NCBI RefSeq assembly: GCF_024707545.1
Contig: NZ_CP062229.1
Span: 124,001 to 188,000, forward strand
DNA length: 64,000 bases
DNA from: Mesorhizobium onobrychidis
GTDB lineage: Bacteria > Pseudomonadota > Alphaproteobacteria > Rhizobiales > Rhizobiaceae
Direction of reading: 5' to 3'
Part shown: positions 7,609 through 17,221 of the stretch, one piece after another
How positions within the stretch are numbered: position 1 is the first letter of the stretch
Layout: each line of letters begins with the position of its first letter
Program-made: the position numbers and the translations under genes
The notes under the pieces: generated by a model
What the model was told of the DNA's origin: nothing
Databases searched by the model: none
Seen by the model: the letters and a program-made list of their open reading frames with translations, nothing else

Positions 7609-8892
7609 TCAAGTGGACGGGCGATGCCTGCGGTTCACCGTTGCCGGTCGTCCCGCGATCGAAAGCCGCGTTTCCTGCCTGGCCCGCTCGGCCACCACTT
7701 TGCCCCTGGCAATGACACAGAGGCGCTCGGGACGCAGACGCAAGGCCTCGACCGGATCGCCGGCATCGAGGACGACGAGGCTGGCGCGCTTGCCGACCGC
7801 CAGGCCGAGATGGTCGAGGCCCATGATGGCGGCGTTGACGTTGGTGACCATGTCGAAACAGCGCGCCATGTCGGCCGGGCTCGACATCTGGGCGACGTGA
7901 AGGCCCATGAAGGCGACGTCGAGCATGTCGGCGGTGCCCAGCGAATACCAGGGGTCGAGCACGCAATCCTGGCCCCAGCCGACGCGGATGCCGTGGGCAA
8001 GCATTTCCTTGACCCGCGTCAGGCCGCGGCGTTTGGGGAATGTGTCGTGGCGGCCCTGCAGCATGATGTTGATCAGCGGATTGGGAATCGCCGAGACACC
8101 TGCCTCGGCGATCAGCGGCAACAGCTTCGAGACATAGTAATTGTCCATCGAGTGCATCGAAGTGAGATGCGAGCCGGCGACCCTGCCCTGCAGGCCGAGG
8201 CGCTGCGTCTCATAGACCAGTTGCTCGATATGGCGCGACAGCGGATCGTCGGTCTCGTCGCAATGCAGGTCGACCATGAGGCCGCGTTCTGCCGCGATTT
8301 CGCACAGTTCCGTCACCGAACGCGTGCCATCGGCCATGGTGCGCTCAAAGTGCGGAATGCCGCCGACGATATCGACCCCCAAGTCGAGCGCTCGAACGGT
8401 GTTATCGCGCGCCGTCGGCGAGCGATAAAACCCATCCTGCGGGAAGGCGACCAGTTGCAGGTCGATATAGGGCGCGACCGTCTTCTTCACATCGAGCAGG
8501 GCTTCGACCGCCAGCAGCCTCGTATCGCAGACATCGACATGGGTGCGGATGGCGAGCAGGCCCATGGACACCGCCCAGTCGCAATAGGCGAGCGCGCGCT
8601 CGCGCACCGCTTCGTGCGTCAACAGCGGCTTCAGCTCGCCCCACAGCGAAATGCCTTCCAGCAGCGTGCCCGACGCGTTGATGCGCGGTATGCCCAGGGA
8701 GAGCGTGGCGTCCATGTGAAAATGCGGATCGACGAAAGGCGGCGAGATCAGATTGCCATGGGCGTCGATCGCCGTGCTCGCGGTAACGCTCAGCTCGGGC
8801 TCGATGGCCGCGATCGTCTCGCCGATGATGCCGATATCGGCGATCGTGCCGTCGGGCAGCATGCCGCCGCGGACGATAAGGTCAAAATCCAT
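7609..8892 (-). CDS. Cytosine deaminase-like amidohydrolase (CodA family)
   Basis: 427 residues, the same length as E. coli CodA and collinear with it. Metal and catalytic positions: PHFHMD (H57, H59), HCDETDD (H210, E213), SHLTSMHS (H242) and GQDCVLDPWYSLGTADML (D309). E. coli CodA has GHDDV where this protein has GQDCV, so the residue after the catalytic aspartate is Cys310 instead of Asp. That site affects substrate choice, so the enzyme may act on another aminopyrimidine, purine or pterin. It lies 28 bp downstream of ilvD on the same strand and may share its transcript. Gene symbol withheld because the substrate is uncertain. Confidence 0.88.
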   Translation of the reverse strand: MDFDLIVRGGMLPDGTIADIGIIGETIAAIEPELSVTASTAIDAHGNLISPPFVDPHFHMDATLSLGIPRINASGTLLEGISLWGELKPLLTHEAVRERALAYCDWAVSMGLLAIRTHVDVCDTRLLAVEALLDVKKTVAPYIDLQLVAFPQDGFYRSPTARDNTVRALDLGVDIVGGIPHFERTMADGTRSVTELCEIAAERGLMVDLHCDETDDPLSRHIEQLVYETQRLGLQGRVAGSHLTSMHSMDNYYVSKLLPLIAEAGVSAIPNPLINIMLQGRHDTFPKRRGLTRVKEMLAHGIRVGWGQDCVLDPWYSLGTADMLDVAFMGLHVAQMSSPADMARCFDMVTNVNAAIMGLDHLGLAVGKRASLVVLDAGDPVEALRLRPERLCVIARGKVVAERARQETRLSIAGRPATVNRRHRPST

Positions 8893-8920
8893 CTACCGTC
8901 ATCCCTTTGAAGAAGCAGAC

Positions 8921-10765
8921 CTACTCCGGCACATACCTTACCGCACCCTTTGCAGCACTGGTCGCCATCGAGGCGTAGGCGCGCAAGGCCATCGTCACTT
9001 TGCGCTTGCGCTTTTCATCGGGCTTCCAGGCGGCGGTTCCCTTTGCCTCCATCGCCGCGCGGCGGGCGGCCAGTTCGGCATCGTCGACGGCAAGCCGGAT
9101 GGTGCGGTTCGGGATATCGATCTCGATCGTGTCGCCCTCATGCACCAGCCCGATCAGCCCGCCTTCCGCCGCCTCGGGAGAAGCATGGCCGATCGACAGG
9201 CCGGAGGTACCGCCGGAAAAGCGGCCGTCGGTGACCAGCGCGCAGGCTTTGCCGAGGCCCTTCGATTTCAAATAGCTGGTCGGGTAGAGCATTTCCTGCA
9301 TGCCGGGGCCGCCGCGCGGCCCTTCGTAGCGGATGACGACGACATCGCCAGCCTTGATCTCGTTGGACAGGATCGCCTTGACGCTGGCGTCCTGGCTTTC
9401 GAACACCCTGGCCGGGCCGGTGAATTTCAGGATCGATTCATCGACGCCCGCCGTCTTGACGATGCAGCCGTCGAGCGCCAGGTTGCCCCTAAGCACGGCT
9501 AGGCCACCGTCCCTGGAAAAGGGGTGCTCGGCCGAGCGGATAACGCCGGTTTCGCGATTTGTGTCGAGCTCGTCCCAGCGCCGATCCTGGCTGAAGGCGA
9601 CCTGCGTCGGCACGCCGCCCGGGGCCGCTAGGAAGAAATCGCGAACGTTCTGGCTTGTGGTGCGCGAAATGTCCCAATGGTCGAGCGCTTCGCCGAGACT
9701 TGCGGTGTGCACCGTCGGCAGGTCGCGGTTGATCAGCCCGGCGCTATCGAGCTGGCCGAGGATCGCCATGATGCCGCCGGCGCGGTGGACGTCCTCCATA
9801 TGGACGTCGGACTTGGCCGGCGCGACCTTGCACAGCACCGGAACCCGCCGCGACAGCCGGTCGATGTCCTCCATGGTGAAATCGACCTCGCCCTCATGCG
9901 CGGCAGCCAGGATGTGCAGCACGGTGTTGGTCGAGCCGCCCATGGCGATGTCGAGCGTCATGGCGTTCTCGAAGGCGCCCTTCGAGGCGATGCTGCGCGG
10001 CAGCGCGGTGTCGTCGTCCTGCTCGTAGTAGCGCTGGGCGAGATCGACGATCAGATGGCCGGCCTCGACGAACAGCCGCTTGCGGTCGGCATGGGTGGCC
10101 AGCGTCGAACCGTTGCCGGGCAGCGACAGGCCGAGTGCCTCGGTCAGGCAGTTCATCGAATTGGCGGTGAACATGCCGGAGCAGGAGCCGCAGGTCGGGC
10201 AGGCCGAGCGCTCGATGGTCTTGACGTCCTCGTCTGAGATCTTGTCGTCGGCGGCAGCGACCATGGCATCGACCAGATCGAGCGCCTGCGTCTTGCCGGC
10301 GAGCACCACCTTGCCGGCTTCCATCGGACCGCCGGAGACGAAGACGGTCGGGATGTTGAGGCGAAGCGAAGCCATCAGCATGCCCGGCGTGATCTTGTCG
10401 CAATTGGAGATGCAGACCATGGCGTCGGCGCAGTGGGCATTGACCATGTATTCGACCGAGTCGGCGATCAGCTCGCGCGACGGCAGCGAATAGAGCATGC
10501 CGTCATGGCCCATGGCGATGCCATCGTCGACAGCTATGGTGTTGAACTCCTTGGCGACGCCGCCGGCCTTTTCGATCTCGCGGGCGACCAGCTGGCCGAG
10601 ATCCTTGAGGTGGACGTGACCCGGCACGAACTGGGTGAAGGAATTGACCACCGCGATGATCGGCTTGCCGAAATCGGAATCCTTCATGCCGGTGGCGCGC
10701 CACAGACCGCGGGCGCCGGCCATGTTGCGGCCATGGGTGGTGGTGCGGGAGCGATAGGCGGGCAT
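8921..10765 (-). CDS. ilvD: Dihydroxy-acid dehydratase
   Basis: 614 residues, the normal IlvD length, from ATG 10765 ([21 protein letters not shown]). The enzyme dehydrates 2,3-dihydroxy-3-methylbutanoate and its methylpentanoate homologue in valine and isoleucine synthesis. Iron-sulphur cysteines are seen in [10 protein letters not shown] and [12 protein letters not shown], with the C-terminal [14 protein letters not shown] motif. A longer in-frame extension to 10840 is open but not family-like. It is monocistronic or followed by the deaminase-like gene. Confidence 0.97.
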   Translation of the reverse strand: MPAYRSRTTTHGRNMAGARGLWRATGMKDSDFGKPIIAVVNSFTQFVPGHVHLKDLGQLVAREIEKAGGVAKEFNTIAVDDGIAMGHDGMLYSLPSRELIADSVEYMVNAHCADAMVCISNCDKITPGMLMASLRLNIPTVFVSGGPMEAGKVVLAGKTQALDLVDAMVAAADDKISDEDVKTIERSACPTCGSCSGMFTANSMNCLTEALGLSLPGNGSTLATHADRKRLFVEAGHLIVDLAQRYYEQDDDTALPRSIASKGAFENAMTLDIAMGGSTNTVLHILAAAHEGEVDFTMEDIDRLSRRVPVLCKVAPAKSDVHMEDVHRAGGIMAILGQLDSAGLINRDLPTVHTASLGEALDHWDISRTTSQNVRDFFLAAPGGVPTQVAFSQDRRWDELDTNRETGVIRSAEHPFSRDGGLAVLRGNLALDGCIVKTAGVDESILKFTGPARVFESQDASVKAILSNEIKAGDVVVIRYEGPRGGPGMQEMLYPTSYLKSKGLGKACALVTDGRFSGGTSGLSIGHASPEAAEGGLIGLVHEGDTIEIDIPNRTIRLAVDDAELAARRAAMEAKGTAAWKPDEKRKRKVTMALRAYASMATSAAKGAVRYVPE

Positions 10766-11043
10766 TAAATTGTCCTTGCTGTCTGCGTCGCGCCCGGACA
10801 GGCGCGGAAAACCGGAATTGAGCGGCGTTATATACGCCACGGTCTGGTCTGGCCACGGTTTTGCGATGCGCCGGGATCTTGAGCCAAAGACGGCAAGCCG
10901 GTCCAGGCAGTAAAAAAGTCAGAGGTGCTGTCGGATCGTGTTTTGCCCGAGCGTCCTTGGGCAGACGGCGCGGACGGGCATCGATGCCAGCCGGCCGTTT
11001 TACGAGTGACAACAAAGCCAAAACCAGCCCGAGGAGCAAGCAA

Positions 11044-11517
11044 ATGCAAAAGATCACCCCCTGCCTGTGGTTCGACGACCAGGCCGAGGAGGCCATGAAC
11101 CACTACATCTCCATCTTCAAGAATTCGAAGGTGCTGAGCGTGATGCGCTGGCCCAAGGGCAGCGGCGATAGTGAGGGCAAGGTGCTGGTGACCTATTTCG
11201 AGCTCGACGGCGTTCAGTTCCAGGCGCTCAACGGCGGGCCGCAATTCAAGTTCACCGAGGCAGTCTCGCTGTCCATCGACTGCAAGACGCAGGAGGAGGT
11301 CGACTATTTCTGGGACAGGCTCATTGAGGGCGGTGGCGAGCCCAGCCAGTGCAGCTGGCTGAAGGACAAGTTCGGCGTCTCCTGGCAGGTCGTGCCGGAG
11401 CAATTGCCGAGGCTGCTGCAGGACCCCGACACGGAAAAGGCCGGCCGTGTCATGCAGGCGATGATGCAGATGACCAAGATCGACATCGCCAAGATCGAAG
11501 AGGCAGCCAGGGGCTGA
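11044..11517 (+). CDS. VOC/PhnB-like protein (3-demethylubiquinone methyltransferase-like fold)
   Basis: 157 residues. ITPCLWFDDQAEEAMNHYISIFKNSKV is the standard opening of the PhnB/3-dmu-9_3-mt group within the glyoxalase-bleomycin (VOC) fold. The core EGKVLVTYFELDGVQFQALNGGPQFKFTEAVSLSIDC and the C-terminal SWQVVPEQLPRLLQDPD support it. ATG 11044 has GAGGAG about 7 bases upstream; the frame upstream of it is not conserved-looking. Biochemical role is unknown for most members. A palindromic repeat starts 10 bp after the stop. Confidence 0.88.
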   Translation: MQKITPCLWFDDQAEEAMNHYISIFKNSKVLSVMRWPKGSGDSEGKVLVTYFELDGVQFQALNGGPQFKFTEAVSLSIDCKTQEEVDYFWDRLIEGGGEPSQCSWLKDKFGVSWQVVPEQLPRLLQDPDTEKAGRVMQAMMQMTKIDIAKIEEAARG

Positions 11518-11527
11518 GGGAGCCGAT

Positions 11528-11684
11528 CTTCTCCTTCTCCCCCTTGTTGTGGGAGAAGGTGGATCGGCGCGGAGCGCCGAGACGGTTGAGGGGTGTTGGA
11601 CGGAATGAGGCGTCGGTGTTTCCTGGAACACCCCTCATCCGTCGCCTTCGGCGACACCTTCTCCCACAAGGGGAGAAGGAGAAG
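11528..11684. repeat. Long intergenic palindromic element, family L copy 1
   Basis: The arms CTTCTCC..CTTGTTGTGGGAGAAGGTG and CACCTTCTCCCACAAGGGGAGAAGG face each other around a core with GGCGCGGAGCGCCGAGACGG and short sub-hairpins. It fills the gap between the VOC gene and prfC, which are convergent, so it may act as a two-way terminator or RNA stability element. Related copies lie at 23871-24013 and 45067-46704, and a diverged one at 51178-51357. Confidence 0.8.
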
Positions 11685-11689
11685 AGTGC

Positions 11690-13297
11690 TCAAGCCGCCT
11701 TGTCGCGGACCTGGTAATCCTTGACCGCGGCGAAGCGGATCGCCTTCCAGCGCTCGGCCTCGTAATTGAGCGAAAAGGCATGCTGGGCCAGGAACACCGG
11801 GTCGTTGTCAAGGTCGCGGGCGATGTCGCCGCGATGCGCCTCGATGAAGCGATGCATCTCGGCCTTGGCGTCAGCCGATATCCAGCGGCAGACCGAAAAG
11901 CGCGACATCTCGAAATCGACGGGCAGCGTGTACTCGATGCTCAGCCGCTCCTTCAGCACGTCGAGCTGCAGCGCGCCGACGACACCGACGATTGCCGGTG
12001 AACCGTCCTCCGGCGAGAACAGTTGCACGACGCCCTCCTCGGCCATCTGGTGCAGCGCCTCCTTCAGCTTTTTGGCCTTCATCGCATCGCCGAGACGGAC
12101 GCGGCGCAGGATTTCCGGCGCGAAATTCGGCACGCCGCGGAACAGGATCTCCTCGCCCTCGGTCAGCGTGTCGCCGATGCGCAGCGTGCCATGGTTGGGG
12201 ATTCCGACGACGTCGCCGGCGAACGCCTCGTCGGCGGTGACGCGGGTGCGGGCGAAGAAGAACTGCGGCGCCGACAGGCTCATCGGTTTTCCGGTGCGCA
12301 CCAGCTTGGCCTTCATGCCGCGCTCGAGCTTGCCCGAGCAGACGCGGACGAAGGCGATGCGGTCGCGGTGGTTGGGGTCCATGTTGGCCTGGATCTTGAA
12401 GACGAAGGAGGTCATCTTGTCCTCGGTCGCCTCGACCTTGCGGATGTCGGCCTCCTGCGCGCGCGGCGGCGGCCCGTAGGCGCCAAGCGCCTCGATCAGG
12501 TCGCGCACGCCATAATTGCGCAGCGCCGAGCCGAAATAGACCGGCGTCAGATGGCCCTCGCGAAACGAGTCGATGTCGAGCGGACGGCAGGCTTCGCGCG
12601 CCAGTTCCAGCTCCTCGATGAAGGCTTCGCGCTCGTTCTCCGGCAACAGGCCGGCGACGCGGTTGGAGTCGGGTCCATTGACCGGCGTCCGTTCCTTCTC
12701 CGCGTCGCCCTTGCGCACCGCGTTCAGCGCCAGATGGTAGGTACCGGAAAAGGTCTTGCCGCGGCCGATCGGCCAAGTGATCGGTGCGGTGTCGAGCGCC
12801 AGTTTCTGTTCGATCTCGTCGAGGATCTCGAACGGGTCGCGGCTTTCGCGGTCCATCTTGTTGACGAAGGTGATGATCGGGATGTCGCGCAGCCGGCAGA
12901 CCTCGAACAGTTTTAGCGTGCGCGGCTCGATGCCCTTGGCGGCATCGATGACCATGACCGCCGCATCGACCGCCGAGAGCGTGCGGTAGGTATCGTCGGC
13001 GAAATCCTCGTGGCCGGGCGTGTCGAGCAGGTTGAAGACATTGTCCTCATACTCGAAGGTCATCACCGAGGTGACGACCGAAATGCCGCGCTCGCGCTCG
13101 ATCTTCATCCAGTCCGACCGGGTCTGGATGCGATCCTTCTTGGCCTTGACCTCGCCGGCAAGCTGGATGGCGCCGCCGAACAAAAGCAGCTTTTCGGTCA
13201 GCGTCGTCTTGCCGGCGTCCGGATGCGCGATGATCGCGAAAGTGCGGCGGCGCGCCACCGCGTTCGTGATGTCTTCAGCCAATTTATGGAATCCCAT
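11690..13297 (-). CDS. prfC: Peptide chain release factor 3
   Basis: 535-residue translational GTPase. G1 AHPDAGKTTLTEKLLLFGGAIQ, switch I ERGISVVTSVM, G3 LLDTPGHEDFADDTYRTL and G4 VNKMDRESRDP are all present. The RF3-specific C-terminal part follows. It recycles RF1/RF2 from the ribosome after peptide release. ATG 13297 (MGFHKLAEDITNAVARRRTFAI) is used. It is divergent from the FAD oxidoreductase. Confidence 0.96.
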   Translation of the reverse strand: MGFHKLAEDITNAVARRRTFAIIAHPDAGKTTLTEKLLLFGGAIQLAGEVKAKKDRIQTRSDWMKIERERGISVVTSVMTFEYEDNVFNLLDTPGHEDFADDTYRTLSAVDAAVMVIDAAKGIEPRTLKLFEVCRLRDIPIITFVNKMDRESRDPFEILDEIEQKLALDTAPITWPIGRGKTFSGTYHLALNAVRKGDAEKERTPVNGPDSNRVAGLLPENEREAFIEELELAREACRPLDIDSFREGHLTPVYFGSALRNYGVRDLIEALGAYGPPPRAQEADIRKVEATEDKMTSFVFKIQANMDPNHRDRIAFVRVCSGKLERGMKAKLVRTGKPMSLSAPQFFFARTRVTADEAFAGDVVGIPNHGTLRIGDTLTEGEEILFRGVPNFAPEILRRVRLGDAMKAKKLKEALHQMAEEGVVQLFSPEDGSPAIVGVVGALQLDVLKERLSIEYTLPVDFEMSRFSVCRWISADAKAEMHRFIEAHRGDIARDLDNDPVFLAQHAFSLNYEAERWKAIRFAAVKDYQVRDKAA

Positions 13298-13425
13298 GTG
13301 GTGCGCGGGCTTCTAGCAGCGCTTTTGCAGCCTGTCGAACAATTTTGGGCGGATGGCCCTCGCCCGGTCTTGAGATAGGGTTGCGGCAACGACATCAGAA
13401 GACCCGATTCGACAAGGGACCATCC

Positions 13426-14502
13426 ATGAGCGCAGCCAAGCAAGTCATCGTCGTCGGCGCCGGCATAATCGGCGCGTCCATCGCCTGGCATCTGGCGAAG
13501 GCTGGCGCGAAGGTGACGGTCGTTGCCGACAGCGGCGCCGGCGGCGTCGCGACACCGAATTCCTTTGCCTGGATCAATGCCAGCTGGGGCAATCCAGAGC
13601 CTTATTTTCGGCTGCGCACCCGTTCGATGGCCGAATGGACGCGGCTTGCGCATGACGTGCCCGGCATTCCGTTGGAATGGTGCGGCGGCCTGTGCTGGGA
13701 CCTGCCGCCGGCCGAGTTGGAAGCCTATGCCGCCGAGCATTCTGCCTGGGGTTACGGCATCGAGCGCGTCGATCGCACGCGAGCCGCCCGCATCGAGCCC
13801 AACTTGACCGAGCTTCCCGATTTCGCCCTGCATGTAGCCGAGGAGGGCATTGCCGAGCCGGTCGCCACCACGCAAACGCTGCTGGCCGACGCCGAGCGGC
13901 GCGGCGCGCGGGTGCTGACTGGAACAGCCGTCACCGCGCTCGTGCAGGCCAATGGCAGGATTACCGGCGTCGATACATCCGGCGGACGGATCGCTGCCGA
14001 TGAGGTGGTGATCGTGGCCGGCGCCGGCTCTCCGGCAATCGCGGCGACGGCCGGATTAAAGCTGCCGATCGACACGCCGCCCGGCCTGATCGTCCACTCA
14101 CGCCCCTACGAAAAGCTGCTCAACGGCCTGGTGATCGGAGACCGGCTGCACATGCGCCAGACTGCCGAGGGCCGCATCATCGCCGGTTCGGATTTCGGCG
14201 GCGCCGATCCGGGCATGGATGCCGACGCCACCGGCCGCGAGTTGTTTGCGTCGATGAAAGCCATGCTGCGCGGCGCCGCCGGGCTGGAACTGGATTTTCA
14301 CACGGTCGGATACCGGCCGACGCCCGTCGACGGCTTTCCGATCATCGGACGGGCTCAAGGCGTGAGCGGCCTGTATGTCGCGGTCATGCATTCCGGCATC
14401 ACGCTGGCGCCTGCCGTCGGCCTGTTCGCCGCCCGGGAAATCCTGGACGACGCGCGCGAACCGCTGCTTGAGCCTTATGGGCTGGCGCGGTTTGCTCAAT
14501 AG
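13426..14502 (+). CDS. FAD-dependent oxidoreductase, DAO/DadA-like
   Basis: 358 residues starting at ATG 13426. The N-terminal VVGAGIIGASIAWHLAKAGAKVTVV is the FAD-binding Rossmann motif, with a further VVIVAGAGSPAIAATAGLKLPIDTPPGLIV segment, and the C-terminal YRPTPVDGFPIIGRAQGVSGLYVAVMHSGITLAPA is the DAO closing motif. Enzymes like this oxidise amino acids, sarcosine or opines; no partner subunit is adjacent. Its 3' end overlaps the convergent amidase gene by 7 bp. Confidence 0.87.
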   Translation: MSAAKQVIVVGAGIIGASIAWHLAKAGAKVTVVADSGAGGVATPNSFAWINASWGNPEPYFRLRTRSMAEWTRLAHDVPGIPLEWCGGLCWDLPPAELEAYAAEHSAWGYGIERVDRTRAARIEPNLTELPDFALHVAEEGIAEPVATTQTLLADAERRGARVLTGTAVTALVQANGRITGVDTSGGRIAADEVVIVAGAGSPAIAATAGLKLPIDTPPGLIVHSRPYEKLLNGLVIGDRLHMRQTAEGRIIAGSDFGGADPGMDADATGRELFASMKAMLRGAAGLELDFHTVGYRPTPVDGFPIIGRAQGVSGLYVAVMHSGITLAPAVGLFAAREILDDAREPLLEPYGLARFAQ

Positions 14503-15869
14503 CCGGGCGGACGACGAAAGCCGCTGGTTAGCCGCGCTATTGCCCTGGCGATGCCGAGCAGCCGCGATTCGGACCAGCGGCGGCCGACCAGCTGCAGGCC
14601 GATGGGCAGGCCGTCGCGGTCGTGCCCGCAGGGCATCGACAGTGCCGGGTGGCCGCTATAGTTGAACACCGCGCCATAGGCCGGCAGCATCCAGTAGCTC
14701 TGCTCCCTGTCATCGACCTTGATCGGTGTTCCCGGCTCGCAATGCGGGAAGGCCGTGGTCATGGCGACGGGACACAGCAAGACATCGCAGCCTTCGAAAA
14801 ACCGGTCCCAGGCAAGGATCGACCGGTCGCGGCGGGCGAGAGCCTCGAACCAGCGCGAGACCGGTGTCGGTTCTTCCGGCGGCTCCCGCTGCGCAGCCTC
14901 CAGCATCATGCCAATCAGCGCGCCGCCTTGCGTCAGATCGTCATGCAGGTCGAGCGTCGGCAGCTTTGCTTCCTCGACGGTCGCGCCCGCAGATTTGAGT
15001 TGCTCAGCCAGACTTTCGACCGCGGCGCTGATTTCGTTGGCGACCGGAAAACCAGGAAAGGACGGAGCAAAGGCGATGCGCAATGTCTTGAGATCGAGCT
15101 TCGGCATGTCCTCGACCGGCACCGGCGCAAGGTCGGTGTCGCTGCCATCCGGTCCTGCAATGATCCCCAGGATCAGCGCCAGATCTTCGACATTGCGGGC
15201 CAGCGGACCGAGGCAGGACATCAGCCGCACGCTTCGCGGCGCGCCGGCGGGACCGGGAAAGGCGCCAGCCAGCGAGACGCGATGCTCGGTCGGCTTCAGG
15301 CCGTAGACGCCGCAGAAGGCCGCAGGCAGGCGGATAGAATCCTGCATGTCGGTGCCGATCTCGAATGGTGTCATGCCGGTGCTGAGCGCTGCCGCGGCGC
15401 CGCCGCTGGAACCGCCGGCGGTGCGCGATAGATCCCAGGGACTACTGGTGCGGCCAAACAGCGGATTGTTCGACTGCCAGTCGGCCAGCATCGTTGCGAC
15501 ATTTGTCTTGCCGACCAGCACGCCGCCGGCCGCCTTCAACCTGAGAACGACCGGACTGTCTTTTCTCGCCACATAGTCGGCAAAGGGCGGGAAACCGACC
15601 GTGGTCTTCATCCCCAATGTTTCGTGCGTGTCCTTCAGCGTGAACGGCACGCCGTGCAGCGGCCCGAGAGCGGCGCCGCGCGCCTGCGCTTCGTCGGCCT
15701 TCTTCGCTCGAGCGCGAGCCCCTTCCCTGTCGAGCGTGACGACCGCATTGACCGCCTCATTGTGCCTGTCGATCTGCGCCAGATGCGCGTCCAGCGCCTC
15801 CACGGCGGAAATCTTGCGGTCGCGGATCGCGGCGGCGAGTTCGATAGTCGAGGAAAAGACTAGGTCCAT
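14496..15869 (-). CDS. Amidase signature-family hydrolase
   Basis: 457 residues. The Ser-cisSer-Lys triad is visible by spacing: K79 in PFTLKDTHET, S154 in TAGGSSGGAAAAL and the nucleophile S178 in GTDMQDSIRLPA. Spacing 79-154-178 matches fatty acid amide hydrolase (142-217-241). The oxyanion-hole stretch is odd: the usual GTDxGGSIR reads GTDMQDSIR, replacing both glycines. It should hydrolyse a C-N amide bond; substrate unknown. GatA is unlikely because of this change and the lack of gatB or gatC nearby. Confidence 0.88.
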   Translation of the reverse strand: MDLVFSSTIELAAAIRDRKISAVEALDAHLAQIDRHNEAVNAVVTLDREGARARAKKADEAQARGAALGPLHGVPFTLKDTHETLGMKTTVGFPPFADYVARKDSPVVLRLKAAGGVLVGKTNVATMLADWQSNNPLFGRTSSPWDLSRTAGGSSGGAAAALSTGMTPFEIGTDMQDSIRLPAAFCGVYGLKPTEHRVSLAGAFPGPAGAPRSVRLMSCLGPLARNVEDLALILGIIAGPDGSDTDLAPVPVEDMPKLDLKTLRIAFAPSFPGFPVANEISAAVESLAEQLKSAGATVEEAKLPTLDLHDDLTQGGALIGMMLEAAQREPPEEPTPVSRWFEALARRDRSILAWDRFFEGCDVLLCPVAMTTAFPHCEPGTPIKVDDREQSYWMLPAYGAVFNYSGHPALSMPCGHDRDGLPIGLQLVGRRWSESRLLGIARAIARLTSGFRRPPGY

Positions 15870-16037
15870 GACGAATGCTCCGGCTTGCCAGCGCCGCCAG
15901 CCTCACCAAATGGCGGGCTACGGCGCCTCTTCAAGCCGAATTCAGCATCTGAGTACAGGCGGTGCTTGATCGGAATTGCGCTGCGAGGGTCTGCTGAGGG
16001 AGCGCTGTCCCGCGACGTTGCCGCGATAGCGGGGGAT

Positions 16038-16838
16038 CTACACGGCCAGCGCGAACTTCGCCGCAACCGGCGCGAACGGACGAATGCTCATGCCGTCTCT
16101 GGTCATGGTGACGAAGCTCGATGGCGGGATCGCTTGCCAGTCGCCGCCGTCGCGATCGAACGGCTCGGAAACGATGCACCGCCCGCCGCCATTGCGGAAG
16201 ACGGCGGTGTAGAGCGTCGGCGCGTGGGCATCGGTCGCATACCGCACCGCATGGAGCGATCCACCGTCCGACAAGGCGGCAGTAAGTCTCAGCGCCGGTT
16301 CGAAGCCGGCGCGGCGCGAGGCGTCCATAACGCGGCTGGTGGCGCGGAGAACAGCGCCTTGCGGGTCACCCGACAGCCCTTCGTCGATCATCAGGAGAAA
16401 GAAAAGTTCGGAATCGGTGGTCCCTTCGCGCAGGGCGAAGACCGCGTCAGAGAGCGAATTTTCCAGCGCGCGGCGGATTTTTTCGAAGCCGCCGATCTGG
16501 CCGTTGTGCATGAACGACCAGCAGCCGGAAGTGAACGGGTGGCAGTTCATGCGGCTGGTGGCGCCGCCGGTCGAGGCGCGGACGTGGGCAAGGAACAGGC
16601 CGGATTTGATCTGCCGGCACAGGCTCTTCAGATTTGGATCGGACCAGGCCGGCAGGATGTCGCGATACAGACCCGGCTCGGGCCGGTCACCGTACCAGGC
16701 GAGCCCAAAACCGTCGCCATTGGTCGGCGACTTGGCTTCCTGGGCGCAATGGCTCTGGGCGATGAGCGAATGGCAGGGCGCCGTGACGATGTCTTCGAGA
16801 AAGACCGCTTCGCCGAGATAGGCCGCCCACCGGCACAT
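16038..16838 (-). CDS. Class II glutamine amidotransferase (YafJ/EgtC-like)
   Basis: 266 residues beginning MCRWAAYLG, where Cys2 becomes the N-terminal nucleophile after Met removal. NGDGFGLAWYG, FLAHVRASTGGATSRMNCHPF and SFMHNGQIGGF are the GATase type 2 substrate and oxyanion motifs. Stand-alone proteins of this group resemble E. coli YafJ and EgtC of ergothioneine synthesis; no other egt gene is nearby, so its role stays open. It is followed on the same strand by nothing for 168 bp. Confidence 0.88.
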   Translation of the reverse strand: MCRWAAYLGEAVFLEDIVTAPCHSLIAQSHCAQEAKSPTNGDGFGLAWYGDRPEPGLYRDILPAWSDPNLKSLCRQIKSGLFLAHVRASTGGATSRMNCHPFTSGCWSFMHNGQIGGFEKIRRALENSLSDAVFALREGTTDSELFFLLMIDEGLSGDPQGAVLRATSRVMDASRRAGFEPALRLTAALSDGGSLHAVRYATDAHAPTLYTAVFRNGGGRCIVSEPFDRDGGDWQAIPPSSFVTMTRDGMSIRPFAPVAAKFALAV

Positions 16839-16852
16839 CGCTTAATCTTCCC

Positions 16853-17107
16853 TCAGGCGCGATCCATGAGAGCCGCAGGCTCCTTGATCGCATGCGTGCC
16901 TCTGTTGTGCGTGCGCTCATAGAGCTCGCGCACGATTCGGCTGGCCGTAGTCTCGAACAGAAACGGCAAGAAAGCGTGAATGAGCGCGGCGAACGCCGCC
17001 ATGAACAGGCGCGAGCAGAACCAAGCCGCGAAGGCCATATGGCTGAAATAGGTCTCGCCCACCTTGGCCGGGTGAGAGGTGAAGAGCCTTGAAAGCGGTA
17101 TCGTCAT
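16853..17107 (-). CDS. Small membrane-associated protein (DUF6356-like)
   Basis: 84 residues from ATG 17107. LFTSHPAKVGETYFSHMAFAAWFCSRLFMAAFAALIHAFLPFLFETTASRIV carries one or two hydrophobic helices, and the HPAxVGETYxxHM..H..LPFLF pattern recalls a small alphaproteobacterial family I know as DUF6356; that match is from memory. It lies 14 bp upstream of the amidotransferase on the same strand, so the two are probably co-transcribed, and is divergent from the Lrp regulator. Confidence 0.75.
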   Translation of the reverse strand: MTIPLSRLFTSHPAKVGETYFSHMAFAAWFCSRLFMAAFAALIHAFLPFLFETTASRIVRELYERTHNRGTHAIKEPAALMDRA

Positions 17108-17169
17108 GGTGATCCCTCCTGCCGGGATAGGCCCCGATGCTGAGTATTCTGGCACGAGCTTTTGGTTCA

Positions 17170-17220
17170 TTGGTCCCAAATCATCCTTGTGTTCGGCTAA
17201 TTATTGGGACAAACATCCCA
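17170..17220. promoter_or_regulatory. Candidate Lrp autoregulatory site
   Basis: Two palindromes, TTGGTCCCAA (17170-17179) and TGGGACAAACATCCCA (17205-17220), share the TTGGGAC core in inverted order. They sit between divergent promoters and end one base before the Lrp start. Autoregulation from such a site is common for Lrp/AsnC proteins; here it is inferred from position. Confidence 0.45.
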
Positions 17221-17221
17221 C

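Noticed and set aside
7513..8910. 465-codon frame opposite the deaminase-like gene
   Set aside because: Low-complexity Arg/Gln/Asp/Gly protein antisense to a well-supported CodA-family gene.
11528..11684. Possible small RNA or tRNA cluster in the palindrome
   Set aside because: The stem structures are explained by the repeat family; no cloverleaf or CCA-type end is present.
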